From Sutcliffiella rhizosphaerae (GTDB taxonomy: Bacteria > Bacillota > Bacilli > Bacillales > Bacillaceae_I), in assembly GCF_917563925.1 (NCBI RefSeq), contig NZ_CAKJTJ010000002.1, positions 186,001 through 250,000 on the forward strand: a stretch of DNA of 64,000 nt, given 5' to 3'. The notes under the pieces were generated by a model. The model made no database searches. It saw only the letters and a program-made list of their open reading frames with translations, and was not told the DNA's origin. A program made the position numbers and the translations under genes. This document shows, in pieces, positions 34,539 to 43,187 of this stretch; the stretch's first letter is position 1, and every line of letters begins with the position of its first letter.

Positions 34539-34640
34539 TTATAGACCTCCTTTATTTGTTAATGCTTTGAATATTCCATCACTACCGTTGTTCTCAATTT
34601 ATGCATTCCATTCTCAGTTAGTGCTTGCTCAAAAACCACA

Positions 34641-34673
34641 TAAAAAAAGTGCTTGGATCAAAATCCAAACACT
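34641..34673 (-). terminator. Rho-independent terminator after the DUF420 gene
   Basis: AGTGCTTGGAT (34648-34658) pairs with ATCCAAACACT (34663-34673), and on the minus strand the stem is followed by TTTTTTTAT. It ends the ctaG-DUF420 unit, 108 bases past the stop. Confidence 0.82.
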
Positions 34674-34780
34674 ATCTTTGATTGCTTGTGATACCATTCA
34701 CTTACTTTTCACAGGATAATTAAATAAAATTAGATTTGTCAACATCAAAAGAATACGATGGTCATGAAATCAACCTACTG

Positions 34781-35248
34781 TTAATAACCAAGAATAGCTC
34801 TAAAAACTGATGTAGTTTCCCCACCTTGATAAATAACATATAAAAGTAAATAAACGGCTACACCAGTAATTGCTGTACAAAACCAGACAACACTAGTTAC
34901 TGGACCAAGCTTACGATGTTTAGCAAGATTGTTTTTGTAACCTGTCAAAAGCGACGTGATACCTAGCACTGCACCAACTGTTGCAAGTGTTATATGGAAG
35001 AGGAGAAATATCGTGTAATAGACTTTTATCTCTTCTGGACCACCAAAACTAGTGTTGCCGATAAATACTGTTCTCGAAGAATAAATGATAAAAAACATAA
35101 TGGCAAAAATTGCGGCGAAAAACATCGCTTTTTTATGTGCTTCCAGCCTTCTTTTAATGATCAAATACCAACCAATTGCAACAAATATTGCACTAATTAC
35201 AATAAAAAAAGTACTTATAGTTGGCATTATAGGAATAGAATAACCCAT
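34781..35248 (-). CDS. DUF420 family membrane protein (YozB-like)
   Basis: A 155-residue polytopic protein with about four to five helices. HKKAMFFAAIFAIMFFIIYSSRTVFIG and FHITLATVGAVLGITSLLTGYKNNLAKHRKLGPVTSVVWFCTAITGVAVYLLLY match DUF420, a family found with caa3 oxidase assembly genes. Conserved histidines in helices suggest metal or heme handling in oxidase assembly. It follows ctaG by 80 bases on the same strand. Confidence 0.85.
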   Translation of the reverse strand: MGYSIPIMPTISTFFIVISAIFVAIGWYLIIKRRLEAHKKAMFFAAIFAIMFFIIYSSRTVFIGNTSFGGPEEIKVYYTIFLLFHITLATVGAVLGITSLLTGYKNNLAKHRKLGPVTSVVWFCTAITGVAVYLLLYVIYQGGETTSVFRAILGY

Positions 35249-35327
35249 ATTTTTCTCCTCTCAACGCTGTACATATCAAAAACAAAGCAGCAACAAAGCT
35301 TTGCTGCTGCCTCATTTTTTTGCTATA

Positions 35328-36236
35328 TTACTCTGCAGTTTTTGGGTGCATTGCTTTATTAAGATCGATTTCCTCTTTTTCTCGTTCTTTTCTAGCCCAA
35401 CTAAAGAATACGTAAGCAAGAATACTACCATACATAATCTCTTGAATAACCTTCATAATAACTCCACCAAGTTGCTGATCTTCAACAAGTGGTAATGCAT
35501 TAAATCTTTCCGGTCCTCCAAGATCAAGACCACTTAACGTACCAGCTGGAACACACAACTCTAATGCCGCAAGCCAAGCGGTAAGTTCTGAATAAGTTGC
35601 GTATAGTGGTTGATCCGCAAAAATGATTAGCGCACAAGCAGGTGTTAACAGGATACCATCTGCCATTATGTAACCAATTTTCTTAATACCAGATAAACGT
35701 TGTTCCTCAGGAAGTGGATTAACAAGTGGCCACCACATGATGAAAGCGCCAATAAACATGACCACCATATAGGTAGTATGATATAACATATCGACTTTTA
35801 CAGTATCAAAAACTACTGGAATATGATAGAGCGAAAAAAGCACATTGAAAAACAGTAATGCAATTAATGGCTTAGAAATAAACCTAAAAACCGGCTTTAT
35901 CACAGGAAAATGAATTACTTTGCGAAGAATCCAAGCTGGTAATCCCATCAAAAGAATAGGGGGAATCACTAGATAAAGAACCGCCATCTGTGTCATATGC
36001 GCACTTAACATTAAGTGACTTAATAGATCAACTGGTGAGCCCTTTACTAAGTAAAACAAAATCATACTGCTTAAAAAGAATGCACGCTGTTTGTTAGAAA
36101 TTGCTTCTGAATCTTTAAAACGATGTCTACCTTTACCAGTAATATAGAAATAGAAAAGGATGGAAAGTATCGTAAATGTCAATAAATAAGGACTCCACAA
36201 TGCCTGGAATCCAAACATATCTAAGTTGCCAATCAT
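35328..36236 (-). CDS. ctaG: Cytochrome c oxidase assembly factor CtaG
   Basis: A 302-residue membrane protein with about seven helices. It is the Caa3-type CtaG (DUF1405-like), unrelated to the copper chaperone CtaG of proteobacteria; it is needed to form active caa3 oxidase in B. subtilis. SFQALWSP-type start (GFQALWSPYLLTF), HLMLSAHMTQMAVLYLVIPPILLMGLPAWILR and MYHTTYMVVMFIGAFIMWWPLVNPLPEEQRLS are the core. The ATG at 36236 has GAGGTGA; the GTG at 36248 lies within that site. It has its own promoter after the ctaCDEF terminator. Confidence 0.93.
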   Translation of the reverse strand: MIGNLDMFGFQALWSPYLLTFTILSILFYFYITGKGRHRFKDSEAISNKQRAFFLSSMILFYLVKGSPVDLLSHLMLSAHMTQMAVLYLVIPPILLMGLPAWILRKVIHFPVIKPVFRFISKPLIALLFFNVLFSLYHIPVVFDTVKVDMLYHTTYMVVMFIGAFIMWWPLVNPLPEEQRLSGIKKIGYIMADGILLTPACALIIFADQPLYATYSELTAWLAALELCVPAGTLSGLDLGGPERFNALPLVEDQQLGGVIMKVIQEIMYGSILAYVFFSWARKEREKEEIDLNKAMHPKTAE

Positions 36237-36293
36237 TTTTGCAGTCACCTCAATTGTACGGAGATTATAAACATCCCCATTTAGCTTATGAAC

Positions 36294-36323
36294 ATTATAC
36301 TATAGAAATACAAGCCCCTTCAA
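36294..36323 (-). promoter_or_regulatory. Sigma-A promoter for ctaG
   Basis: TTGAAG (36318-36323), 18 bases, TATAAT (36294-36299), about 50 bases before ctaG. It sits between the ctaF terminator and ctaG, so the assembly factor can be made independently of the oxidase structural genes. Confidence 0.65.
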
Positions 36324-36451
36324 TGCGGATTGGGAAGCGTCTATGAACAGTTCAGGAAATGTCATGATTTGGACAAAATACAAAGGAAAATGGTACAAGG
36401 AAACATGAATTTGTGACAAATCAATTTGATGTTTATTTATATGTTTTATTT

Positions 36452-36485
36452 TCAAAAAAAGGCAGCCTGCAATGAGGCTGCCTTT
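36452..36485 (-). terminator. Rho-independent terminator after ctaCDEF
   Basis: AAAGGCAGCCT (36458-36468) pairs with AGGCTGCCTTT (36475-36485), a perfect 11-bp stem followed by TTTTTTT on the minus strand. It lies just past the ctaF stop. Confidence 0.93.
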
Positions 36486-36489
36486 AATA

Positions 36490-36822
36490 TTACCACCAAA
36501 TAATGGTAGAGAATGCCAATATAGTAATTAATCCAACCGCCAAACCAGAATATAGGAATAACGCTGGCACTTCATGACCCTTATGATTCATATGCATGAA
36601 GTAATACAATTGGAATATACATTGAACGATCGCCATCAAAATGATGAACGGTACGATAAAGTACTTGGACATTTCAGCACCAACTGCTAAGAATGCCAAT
36701 AATGTAAGGAAAATCATTAGTACGAAGGATACAACCTGATACTTCATTTCCTCTTTACTTTTCTTACGACGATATTCTAAATCTACTTTTGGGTTACCTG
36801 TATTTGAATGAGTATTTGCCAT
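36490..36822 (-). CDS. ctaF: Cytochrome c oxidase subunit IV (caa3-type)
   Basis: A 110-residue small subunit with three membrane helices (about 27-48, 52-74, 83-108). The YRRKKSKEEMKYQVVSFVLMIFLTLLAFLAVGAEMSKYFIVPFI pattern and HMNHKGHE loop are typical of CtaF/COX4-prokaryotic. It ends the oxidase operon, six bases after ctaE. Confidence 0.92.
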   Translation of the reverse strand: MANTHSNTGNPKVDLEYRRKKSKEEMKYQVVSFVLMIFLTLLAFLAVGAEMSKYFIVPFIILMAIVQCIFQLYYFMHMNHKGHEVPALFLYSGLAVGLITILAFSTIIWW

Positions 36823-36828
36823 CAGTCA

Positions 36829-37452
36829 TCACACCATCCCCATTAAGTATACTACAGTAAAGATGAATAACCATACAACGTCAATAAAATGCCAGTATAG
36901 TGAAGCTACATAGAACTTTGGAGCGTTGTATAGATCCAAGCCACGTCTCATGTTACGAATCATTAATGTTCCAATCCATAATAAACCAAATAATACGTGG
37001 GCACCGTGAGTACCAACTAAAACATAGAATGCAGAACCAAATGCACTACTTGTGATTGTATGACCTAAGTGGATATAATGATTAAACTCATAAATCTCTA
37101 GGAGTAAGAATGAGAATCCTAAAAGCCATGTGATTCCAAGCCATAACTGCATCTTTTTAAAGTTAAAGTTCTTCATGTGATACATTGCATACACACTTGT
37201 TAAAGAACTTGTTAAAAGAATCATGGTTGCTGCAAAAACAAGCCCTAGGTCAAACAATTCTTTTTTATCCGGACCAGCTACAATCGAATCCGGTCCACTA
37301 AGTGCTAAATACGTTGCAAAAAGTGAAGCAAATAGAACGGTTTCCCCGCCTAGGAACAACCAGAAACCTAAGAATTTATTCTTGCCTTCAAGGGTTGCCT
37401 TTTCAGGCGAAGCTGGAAAAGTTTCTGCTGTTAATTTCTCTTCAGTATGCAT
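36829..37452 (-). CDS. ctaE: Cytochrome c oxidase subunit III (caa3-type)
   Basis: A 207-residue subunit with five helices, typical of caa3 enzymes. FWLFLGGETVLFASLFATYLAL, GTHGAHVLFGLLWIGTLM and YWHFIDVVWLFIFTVVYL carry the conserved residues (including the H-x-x-H and W-H-F-V/I-D signatures). Its ATG overlaps the ctaD stop (TAATG). Confidence 0.95.
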   Translation of the reverse strand: MHTEEKLTAETFPASPEKATLEGKNKFLGFWLFLGGETVLFASLFATYLALSGPDSIVAGPDKKELFDLGLVFAATMILLTSSLTSVYAMYHMKNFNFKKMQLWLGITWLLGFSFLLLEIYEFNHYIHLGHTITSSAFGSAFYVLVGTHGAHVLFGLLWIGTLMIRNMRRGLDLYNAPKFYVASLYWHFIDVVWLFIFTVVYLMGMV

Positions 37453-39335
37453 TATAGCTTCGCCCCCTTGTCATCATCTTCTGCAAGAAGATCTTCTTTA
37501 TGAATATGGTACCCATGATCATCAATAATAGAACGGAAGAACATAGCAATAAATGTTATGGCTAACCCGATAATCATCACTGGGATACCCCATGCGAATG
37601 CATTTTTGAACAGAATACCAAATGCAGAAATAAACAATCCAAGTGAAATAATAAATGGGATGATAGAACCATTTGGCATATGGATATCGCCAACAGGCTC
37701 AGCAGGTGTCATACCTTTCTTCCCTTCCATTTTTTCAACCCAAAGTGGATCTAAACCACGTACAAGTGGAGTCTGCTTAAAGTTGTATTCTGGTGGTGGC
37801 GAAGGGATGGACCATTCAAGTGTACGACCATGACCCCATGCATCTCCAGCAACCTGTTGTTTACTAAGAGACGTTTTCACAATATTAATAACCAATACTA
37901 CTGTGGCAATTGCCATGAAAGCAGCACCAATAGAACTAATTAAGTTAGATAAATCCCATCCTAAACCTTCTCCAAACGTGAATACACGACGCGGCATCCC
38001 CATCAAGCCTAGGAAATGCTGGATAAAGAATGTTAAATGGAAACCAGTAAAGAATAGCCAAAATGTGATTTTTCCAAGAGTCTCATCAAGGATTTTACCA
38101 AAAATCTTCGGCCACCAGTAATGAAGTCCTGCAAATAGACCGAATACTACCCCACCAACAATTACATAGTGGAAGTGAGCTACTACGAAGTAAGAGTCGT
38201 GATATTGATAGTCAGCTGCTGCTGATGCTAACATTACCCCTGTAACCCCACCAAGAACGAAACTCGGAATAAACGCAATAGACCATAGCATTGCTGTGTT
38301 AATCTGCAGTTGTCCACCCCACATGGTGAACATCCAGTTAAAGATTTTAATTCCTGTAGGAACTGCAATTGCCATTGTAGCAACAGCGAATATGGCATTT
38401 GCTATTGGACCAAGTCCAGTTGTAAACATGTGGTGAGCCCATACCATGAATCCTAAGAAACCAATAAGTACTGTTGCAAATACCATTGAAGAATATCCGA
38501 ACAGACGTTTTTTCGAGAATGTAGAAAATACATCAGAGAAAATACCGAATGCTGGTAAGATCAATATGTATACTTCTGGGTGTCCAAAAATCCAGAATAG
38601 ATGTTCCCAAATAATCGTGTTACCACCAAGGTTTGGATCAAAGAAAGCTGTTCCGAATAAACGGTCAAACATCAATAGTGCCAACCCTACTGTTAAAGGA
38701 GGGAAAGCGAAAAGAATTAGTGCAGAAGCTACAAACGTAGACCATGTAAATAATGGCATACGCATATAAGTCATTCCAGGTGCACGCATATTAATGATGG
38801 TAACTAAGAAGTTAATACCACCAATTAAGGTACCAATACCCGATATTTGTAGACCTAATGCATAAAAGTCAATCCCAGAACCTTCTGAAGCAAGTGATAA
38901 AGATGCATAAGATGTCCATCCAGCATCTGGTGCTCCAGGTCCATTAACACCCATGAACCAACTTAGGTTAAGAAATACTCCCCCAAAGAAGAATAACCAA
39001 AAACCTAACGCATTCAGGAATGGAAACGCTACGTCACGAGCACCGATTTGTAATGGCACAGCAGCATTCATAAACGCAAACAATAAAGGCATCGCTGCCA
39101 GGAATATCATTGTTGTTCCGTGCATGGTCAGAATTTCATTATAAAGACCCGCAGCTAAAAAGTCATTGTTAGGAATAGCCAGCTGGATACGAATAAACAT
39201 CGCTTCCAAGCCACCGACGATAAAGAAGAATCCGCCGGCAATAAGGTAAAGGATGGCAATTTTCTTATGGTCAACTGTTGTAAGATAATCCCAAACAGTT
39301 GCGCCAAATCCTTTTTTCTGTGCTAACGTACTCAC
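37452..39335 (-). CDS. ctaD: Cytochrome c oxidase subunit I (caa3-type)
   Basis: A 627-residue catalytic subunit with about 14 helices that holds heme a and the heme a3-CuB site. HGTTMIFLAAMPLL (low-spin heme ligand), WIFGHPEVYILILPAFG (CuB His and cross-linked Tyr) and YFVVAHFHYVIVGG (heme ligands) are all present, as is the HHMFTTG segment. The extended C-terminus with two extra helices is characteristic of Bacillus caa3. It couples oxygen reduction to proton pumping. Confidence 0.97.
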   Translation of the reverse strand: MSTLAQKKGFGATVWDYLTTVDHKKIAILYLIAGGFFFIVGGLEAMFIRIQLAIPNNDFLAAGLYNEILTMHGTTMIFLAAMPLLFAFMNAAVPLQIGARDVAFPFLNALGFWLFFFGGVFLNLSWFMGVNGPGAPDAGWTSYASLSLASEGSGIDFYALGLQISGIGTLIGGINFLVTIINMRAPGMTYMRMPLFTWSTFVASALILFAFPPLTVGLALLMFDRLFGTAFFDPNLGGNTIIWEHLFWIFGHPEVYILILPAFGIFSDVFSTFSKKRLFGYSSMVFATVLIGFLGFMVWAHHMFTTGLGPIANAIFAVATMAIAVPTGIKIFNWMFTMWGGQLQINTAMLWSIAFIPSFVLGGVTGVMLASAAADYQYHDSYFVVAHFHYVIVGGVVFGLFAGLHYWWPKIFGKILDETLGKITFWLFFTGFHLTFFIQHFLGLMGMPRRVFTFGEGLGWDLSNLISSIGAAFMAIATVVLVINIVKTSLSKQQVAGDAWGHGRTLEWSIPSPPPEYNFKQTPLVRGLDPLWVEKMEGKKGMTPAEPVGDIHMPNGSIIPFIISLGLFISAFGILFKNAFAWGIPVMIIGLAITFIAMFFRSIIDDHGYHIHKEDLLAEDDDKGAKL

Positions 39336-39361
39336 AATGTAACCTCCCTTTCAAAAGAATT

Positions 39362-40429
39362 CTATTCTTCGTCCACTTTCAAGGACATTAAGTATTCAAC
39401 AAGTGCATCCACTTCTTGAGCATTCAGCTCACCATACGTATTTGTCATCAAGTTTGCTGGTTTAACATCTTCAGGATCTTTAAGCCATCTAGCCAATTCT
39501 TCTGGGGTATGTTCTAAAATCCCAGCAATTCTTTCGCGGTCTCCGAAGTTTGTTAAGTTAGGTGCAACGCCTGCATCACTCTGGGCATCTGCTCCAATTG
39601 CGTGACAAGTAATACAGCTTTGGTTAAAAATCTCTTCCCCTGCTTGTGCAAGTTCAGTTTCAGCCGTATGTTCTGTAGCCTGCATATTTTCAATCCACTG
39701 ATCGAAGTCTGCACGTGCCACTGGCTTAACCTTGAAATCCATCAATGCATGTGATGGTCCACAAAGCTCAGCACATTTCCCATGGAAAATGCTTTCCGCT
39801 TCTCCTTGACCTACACGCTCAGAATCAAAGCTTAACCAAAAACGGTTAGTGTTATCTGTGTTTGTATCCATTTTCCCACCTGCGGATGGAATCCAGAAAG
39901 AGTGTTTTACTTGACTTGCTTCCAAGTTAAAGTAAATTCTCTCATCTGTTGGAACATACAAATCCTGACTAGTTACTACTCCATATCCTGGGTATTCAAA
40001 TTCCCACCAGTAAAGATGTGCAGTAACATTAACTACAAGTGCGTCTGAATCTTCCTCATCCATTTTTGCTACATCTGCAAGTTGGAATGTGTAAGACACA
40101 GTAGGAACTGCTAAAATAAGAAGTAATAAAATCGGTATAACAGTCCAGGTAATTTCAAGCTTGTGGCTTCCTTCCACTTGTTTTGGAATGATATCTTTTT
40201 CGCCTTTACGCTGACGGAATTTCACCACAACGTATACGAAGATGATAGAAACCACAACTACAACAAGAATCATAATTGCGGAACTTAACAAAATCAGTGA
40301 TTTTTGCATATCTGCCACTTCACCAACCGGCTGAAGTGTAGATAAGTACGGTTTACCACAGCCTGCTAAGAATAGCGCCATCACACTAAGTAGTGACACG
40401 ATACGCCAATTAGGTAGCCATTTCTTCAT
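39362..40429 (-). CDS. ctaC: Cytochrome c oxidase subunit II with fused cytochrome c (caa3-type)
   Basis: A 355-residue lipoprotein: signal peptide with lipobox LAGC (about residues 21-24), two membrane helices, a CuA domain (SFWIPSAGGKMDTN; CAELCGPSHALM), then a fused cytochrome c domain with CITCH (about 280-284) and a late methionine ligand. The fusion is the defining feature of the caa3 group. It is first of ctaCDEF. A divergent promoter candidate lies about 190 bases upstream. Confidence 0.96.
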   Translation of the reverse strand: MKKWLPNWRIVSLLSVMALFLAGCGKPYLSTLQPVGEVADMQKSLILLSSAIMILVVVVVSIIFVYVVVKFRQRKGEKDIIPKQVEGSHKLEITWTVIPILLLLILAVPTVSYTFQLADVAKMDEEDSDALVVNVTAHLYWWEFEYPGYGVVTSQDLYVPTDERIYFNLEASQVKHSFWIPSAGGKMDTNTDNTNRFWLSFDSERVGQGEAESIFHGKCAELCGPSHALMDFKVKPVARADFDQWIENMQATEHTAETELAQAGEEIFNQSCITCHAIGADAQSDAGVAPNLTNFGDRERIAGILEHTPEELARWLKDPEDVKPANLMTNTYGELNAQEVDALVEYLMSLKVDEE

Positions 40430-40619
40430 AGCCTAATCAAACCCCTCTTTCATATTTATTAAGTGAAGTAGAATGTATTGATAAATTCCTTCAAGCCTAG
40501 AGAAAGAATCTAATCATGTAGTTATGTACCCTTCGGATCTTTCTCCGTTATTATCGGCACAACATCTTTAAAAATTGCACTATTTTCCAATAAAACAGTG
40601 TGTTTTTATAACAGCTATC

Positions 40620-40647
40620 TTTATAATAGCGTTACCAAAAAGGACAA
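40620..40647 (-). promoter_or_regulatory. Candidate sigma-A promoter for ctaCDEF
   Basis: TTGTCC (40642-40647), 16 bases, TATAAA (40620-40625). The implied leader of about 185 bases is long. No riboswitch-like element was recognised in it. The gap 40430-40757 contains nothing else apart from a weak ctaB terminator. Confidence 0.4.
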
Positions 40648-40714
40648 TTTTTGCACTCACTGTTTACTATACCACAGGATTTATACTTTCACCCTTTATT
40701 TCTGGTATTTTGGA

Positions 40715-40749
40715 AAATCAACAGCTACTCATTATAAAGGAATAGCTGT
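40715..40749 (-). terminator. Weak terminator after ctaB
   Basis: ACAGCTA (40721-40727) pairs with TAGCTGT (40743-40749) over a 15-base loop, followed by TGATTTTCC. Read-through from ctaB into ctaC is therefore possible. Confidence 0.4.
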
Positions 40750-40757
40750 CTTTATGC

Positions 40758-41705
40758 TTAGAAAATGGTTACAACTATCATTGAAACAAATAGAATGGTG
40801 AGATAGTTAAGTGAATAGACAAACATCAAGGTTGCCCATTTCATTTCATTTTTCATTTTAAAGCCAGCTAGACTTAAAGCTAACCAACCGACGTTTAAAA
40901 TGGTTGCTAGAACGATTAAACCTGCCCCTAGGTCAAACAACCAAAACGGCAAGGGTAATAAACAAGCAACCCAAACGATCATTTGTCTTCTTGTAATTGC
41001 AAATCCATGGACTACAGGAAGCATCGGAATGCCTGCACTGCGATACTCCTCACAGCGTCTGATAGCAATCGCTAAAAAGTGAGGGATTTGCCATACAAAC
41101 ATTATCAAAAATAAAATCCATGCAATTAGTGAAAGGCTCGGATCTACAGCTGCCCAACCAATTAAAGGAGGTACAGCACCCGACACACTACCAATTACTG
41201 TGTTGAGTGTATTCTTTCTTTTCGACCACATTGAGTATAAAACCACATATGTGAAAGTACCAATCAAACCAATCACTGCTGCGGTTATCGTGGTAAATGC
41301 CAATATTATCGTTCCAATTCCAGTCAATGCGAGCCCTACAAACAGTGCCCATTTCGGATCCATTCTTCCCGTTACTGTCGGCCGGTTTTTCGTTCTTGAC
41401 ATGAGGTGATCTATATCTCGATCAATAAAATTATTGAGGCTGCAAGATCCTGCGACAACAAGAGAAGAACCAATCATTGTAAGTAGTACGATATCTAAAT
41501 TAGCAAGAAACCCATTTGTTTGTGTAAAGTATATTGCTAACCAAAGACCAGTAAATGTAGTGATGAAATTTGAATTTACTATCCCAATTTTTATTAGCGC
41601 TAAAAAGTCTTTCCATCTTGATGGAGCAACTTCCATTGCTTGAGGACGGTCATCTGATACTGAACCTGATGCATTTACCTGGTCCAAGGTCCTCAAATTT
41701 GCCAT
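40758..41705 (-). CDS. ctaB: Protoheme IX farnesyltransferase (heme O synthase)
   Basis: Membrane prenyltransferase converting heme B to heme O with farnesyl diphosphate. The 315-residue protein has about nine helices and the [23 protein letters not shown] motif (about 92-114) that binds the Mg-diphosphate. The start has AAAGGAGG. Together with divergent ctaA it supplies heme A for the oxidase encoded downstream. Confidence 0.95.
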   Translation of the reverse strand: MANLRTLDQVNASGSVSDDRPQAMEVAPSRWKDFLALIKIGIVNSNFITTFTGLWLAIYFTQTNGFLANLDIVLLTMIGSSLVVAGSCSLNNFIDRDIDHLMSRTKNRPTVTGRMDPKWALFVGLALTGIGTIILAFTTITAAVIGLIGTFTYVVLYSMWSKRKNTLNTVIGSVSGAVPPLIGWAAVDPSLSLIAWILFLIMFVWQIPHFLAIAIRRCEEYRSAGIPMLPVVHGFAITRRQMIVWVACLLPLPFWLFDLGAGLIVLATILNVGWLALSLAGFKMKNEMKWATLMFVYSLNYLTILFVSMIVVTIF

Positions 41706-41799
41706 TAATATACCTCCTTTGAACCTCCATGCAAACTAACAGGAAATAGATTTCGTGAATGCGTTTTCACTACCGAAATCTTCTATAGTTTTGCATACT

Positions 41800-41818
41800 G
41801 TTAGTACGTAATACTAAC
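41800..41818. promoter_or_regulatory. Palindromic operator-like element in the ctaA-ctaB gap
   Basis: GTTAGTA-CGTAA-TACTAAC is a 7+5+7 palindrome. Related words recur nearby: ACGTAACATTC (41817-41827) and its near-inverse GAATGTTAC (41910-41918), and GTAATGTTAGTA around 41947. The recognising factor is unknown. Confidence 0.45.
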
Positions 41819-41859
41819 GTAACATTCTCTTTGTATATTAAATCATATTTGTTTCTCGC

Positions 41860-41868
41860 TTTGTGAAT
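41860..41868 (+). promoter_or_regulatory. ResD-like box in the ctaA-ctaB divergent region
   Basis: TTTGTGAAT is the sequence described for ResD response-regulator binding in B. subtilis, where ResD activates ctaA and ctaB. A related TTTGTGTCA occurs at 41893. Other parts of the 480-base gap hold a TATAAT at 41939-41944 with no good -35, as expected for an activated promoter. Confidence 0.45.
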
Positions 41869-42077
41869 TATATTTGAAGAAAATATGACTAATTTGTGTC
41901 ACCTATTAAGAATGTTACCTACGTTAATTAAAACGGTATATAATAGGTAATGTTAGTATTTGTCCCTATATGGAAAAAGCTTTTACTAGTTACCCTTATA
42001 TATTTCTAGCAAACTCCACTACATAATTCAACCTTTTTCACGATAATAATTTCTAGTAGTTTTACCTATGCAGAATA

Positions 42078-42106
42078 TTGTCATTTATCGATGTATTGTG
42101 TAGTAT
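42078..42106 (+). promoter_or_regulatory. Sigma-A promoter for ctaA
   Basis: TTGTCA (42078-42083), 17 bases, TAGTAT (42101-42106). Start of transcription would be about 75 bases before the ctaA start codon. Confidence 0.6.
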
Positions 42107-42188
42107 TGGGAGGACGTTTATTATTTTACCATTTCTACATCTATTTTAATATAAGGGAAATCAATTTCTTTTTGAGAAGGTGAATCTG

Positions 42189-43127
42189 TTGTACAAATTA
42201 TTAAAATGGTTCGCCGTTTGCACTTCTATAGTCATGCTTTTTGTTTTAATTGGAGGAGCTCTTGTTACAAAAACTGGTTCTGGAATGGGTTGTGGACGAT
42301 CTTGGCCACTATGCCACGGCGAGCTAATACCTAGCTCTATTGACTTTGCATTAATAGTAGAATTAAGTCACCGACTTGTATCAACATTAGCAGGAATAAT
42401 GGTTCTAACTCTTGCCATTTGGACATGGAAAACAATTGGGCATAAAAGAGAAACAAAATTTTTAGCCCTTGTATCCATTCTCGTCCTTATTCTACAAGGA
42501 CTCATTGGTGCAGCAGCGGTGATGTGGGGTCAATCTTCAGCAGTATTGGCACTTCATTTCGGAATATCACTTGTATCATTTGCATCTGTTTTTCTTCTTA
42601 CCCTTCTCATTTTCGAAGTGGACAAGAAATTCGATGCAGAAACATTGATAGTTGATCGTCGCATGTCCTTCCATATTATCGGAATTATCTCCTATTGTTA
42701 TATTGTCGTATATAGCGGAGCACTTGTTAGACATGTTGGCGCAAGCTTAGCATGCCCAAGTTGGCCCAGCTGTACACGTAATGGACTTGGGATTCCTACT
42801 CAAATGCATGAATGGATTCAAATGGGACACCGAGCTGCAGCTGGATTAATTGTCATCTGGATTGTGAGTATTACCGTCCTTGCAATTAAAAGATACAAGC
42901 ATCAACCGGTTATCTATTATGGTTGGATCGTTTCTTCCATCCTAGTACTATTACAGGCAACAACTGGCGCTTTAATCGTTATCACTAATTTAAATATTAT
43001 TGTAGCCCTTCTTCACGCCTTAATTATTTCTTGTTTATTTGGAGTATTAAGTTACCTACTTATGCTTGTATCTAGAAATAACTCTAATCAACTGAAAATG
43101 CATAAACAAACAACTAAATCTTTATAG
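42189..43127 (+). CDS. ctaA: Heme A synthase
   Basis: Membrane monooxygenase converting heme O to heme A. It has 312 residues with about eight helices. [11 protein letters not shown] (a conserved Cys pair), [14 protein letters not shown] (second Cys pair), MGHRAAAGL and LLHALI hold the heme-ligand histidines. The start is TTG at 42189 after GAGAAGGTGA; the GTG at 42180 overlaps that site. Begins [10 protein letters not shown]. It is divergent from ctaB. Confidence 0.94.
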   Translation: MYKLLKWFAVCTSIVMLFVLIGGALVTKTGSGMGCGRSWPLCHGELIPSSIDFALIVELSHRLVSTLAGIMVLTLAIWTWKTIGHKRETKFLALVSILVLILQGLIGAAAVMWGQSSAVLALHFGISLVSFASVFLLTLLIFEVDKKFDAETLIVDRRMSFHIIGIISYCYIVVYSGALVRHVGASLACPSWPSCTRNGLGIPTQMHEWIQMGHRAAAGLIVIWIVSITVLAIKRYKHQPVIYYGWIVSSILVLLQATTGALIVITNLNIIVALLHALIISCLFGVLSYLLMLVSRNNSNQLKMHKQTTKSL

Positions 43128-43136
43128 GGTGTAAAC

Positions 43137-43172
43137 AAAAAAGGAGAGGGTGATAGAACCCTCTCCTTTTTT
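43137..43172. terminator. Bidirectional terminator between ctaA and pyc
   Basis: AAAAAAGGAGAGGGT (43137-43151) pairs with ACCCTCTCCTTTTTT (43158-43172), a perfect 15-bp stem with a 6-base loop serving both convergent genes. Confidence 0.95.
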
Positions 43173-43187
43173 CATCTGAAGTCTTGC

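Noticed and set aside
40430-40610. Riboswitch or T-box in the long ctaC leader
   Set aside because: No conserved T-box sequence, aptamer core or antiterminator arrangement could be recognised.
42180-42188. GTG start for ctaA at 42180
   Set aside because: That codon overlaps the AAGGTGA ribosome site; TTG at 42189 gives proper spacing and the expected N-terminus.
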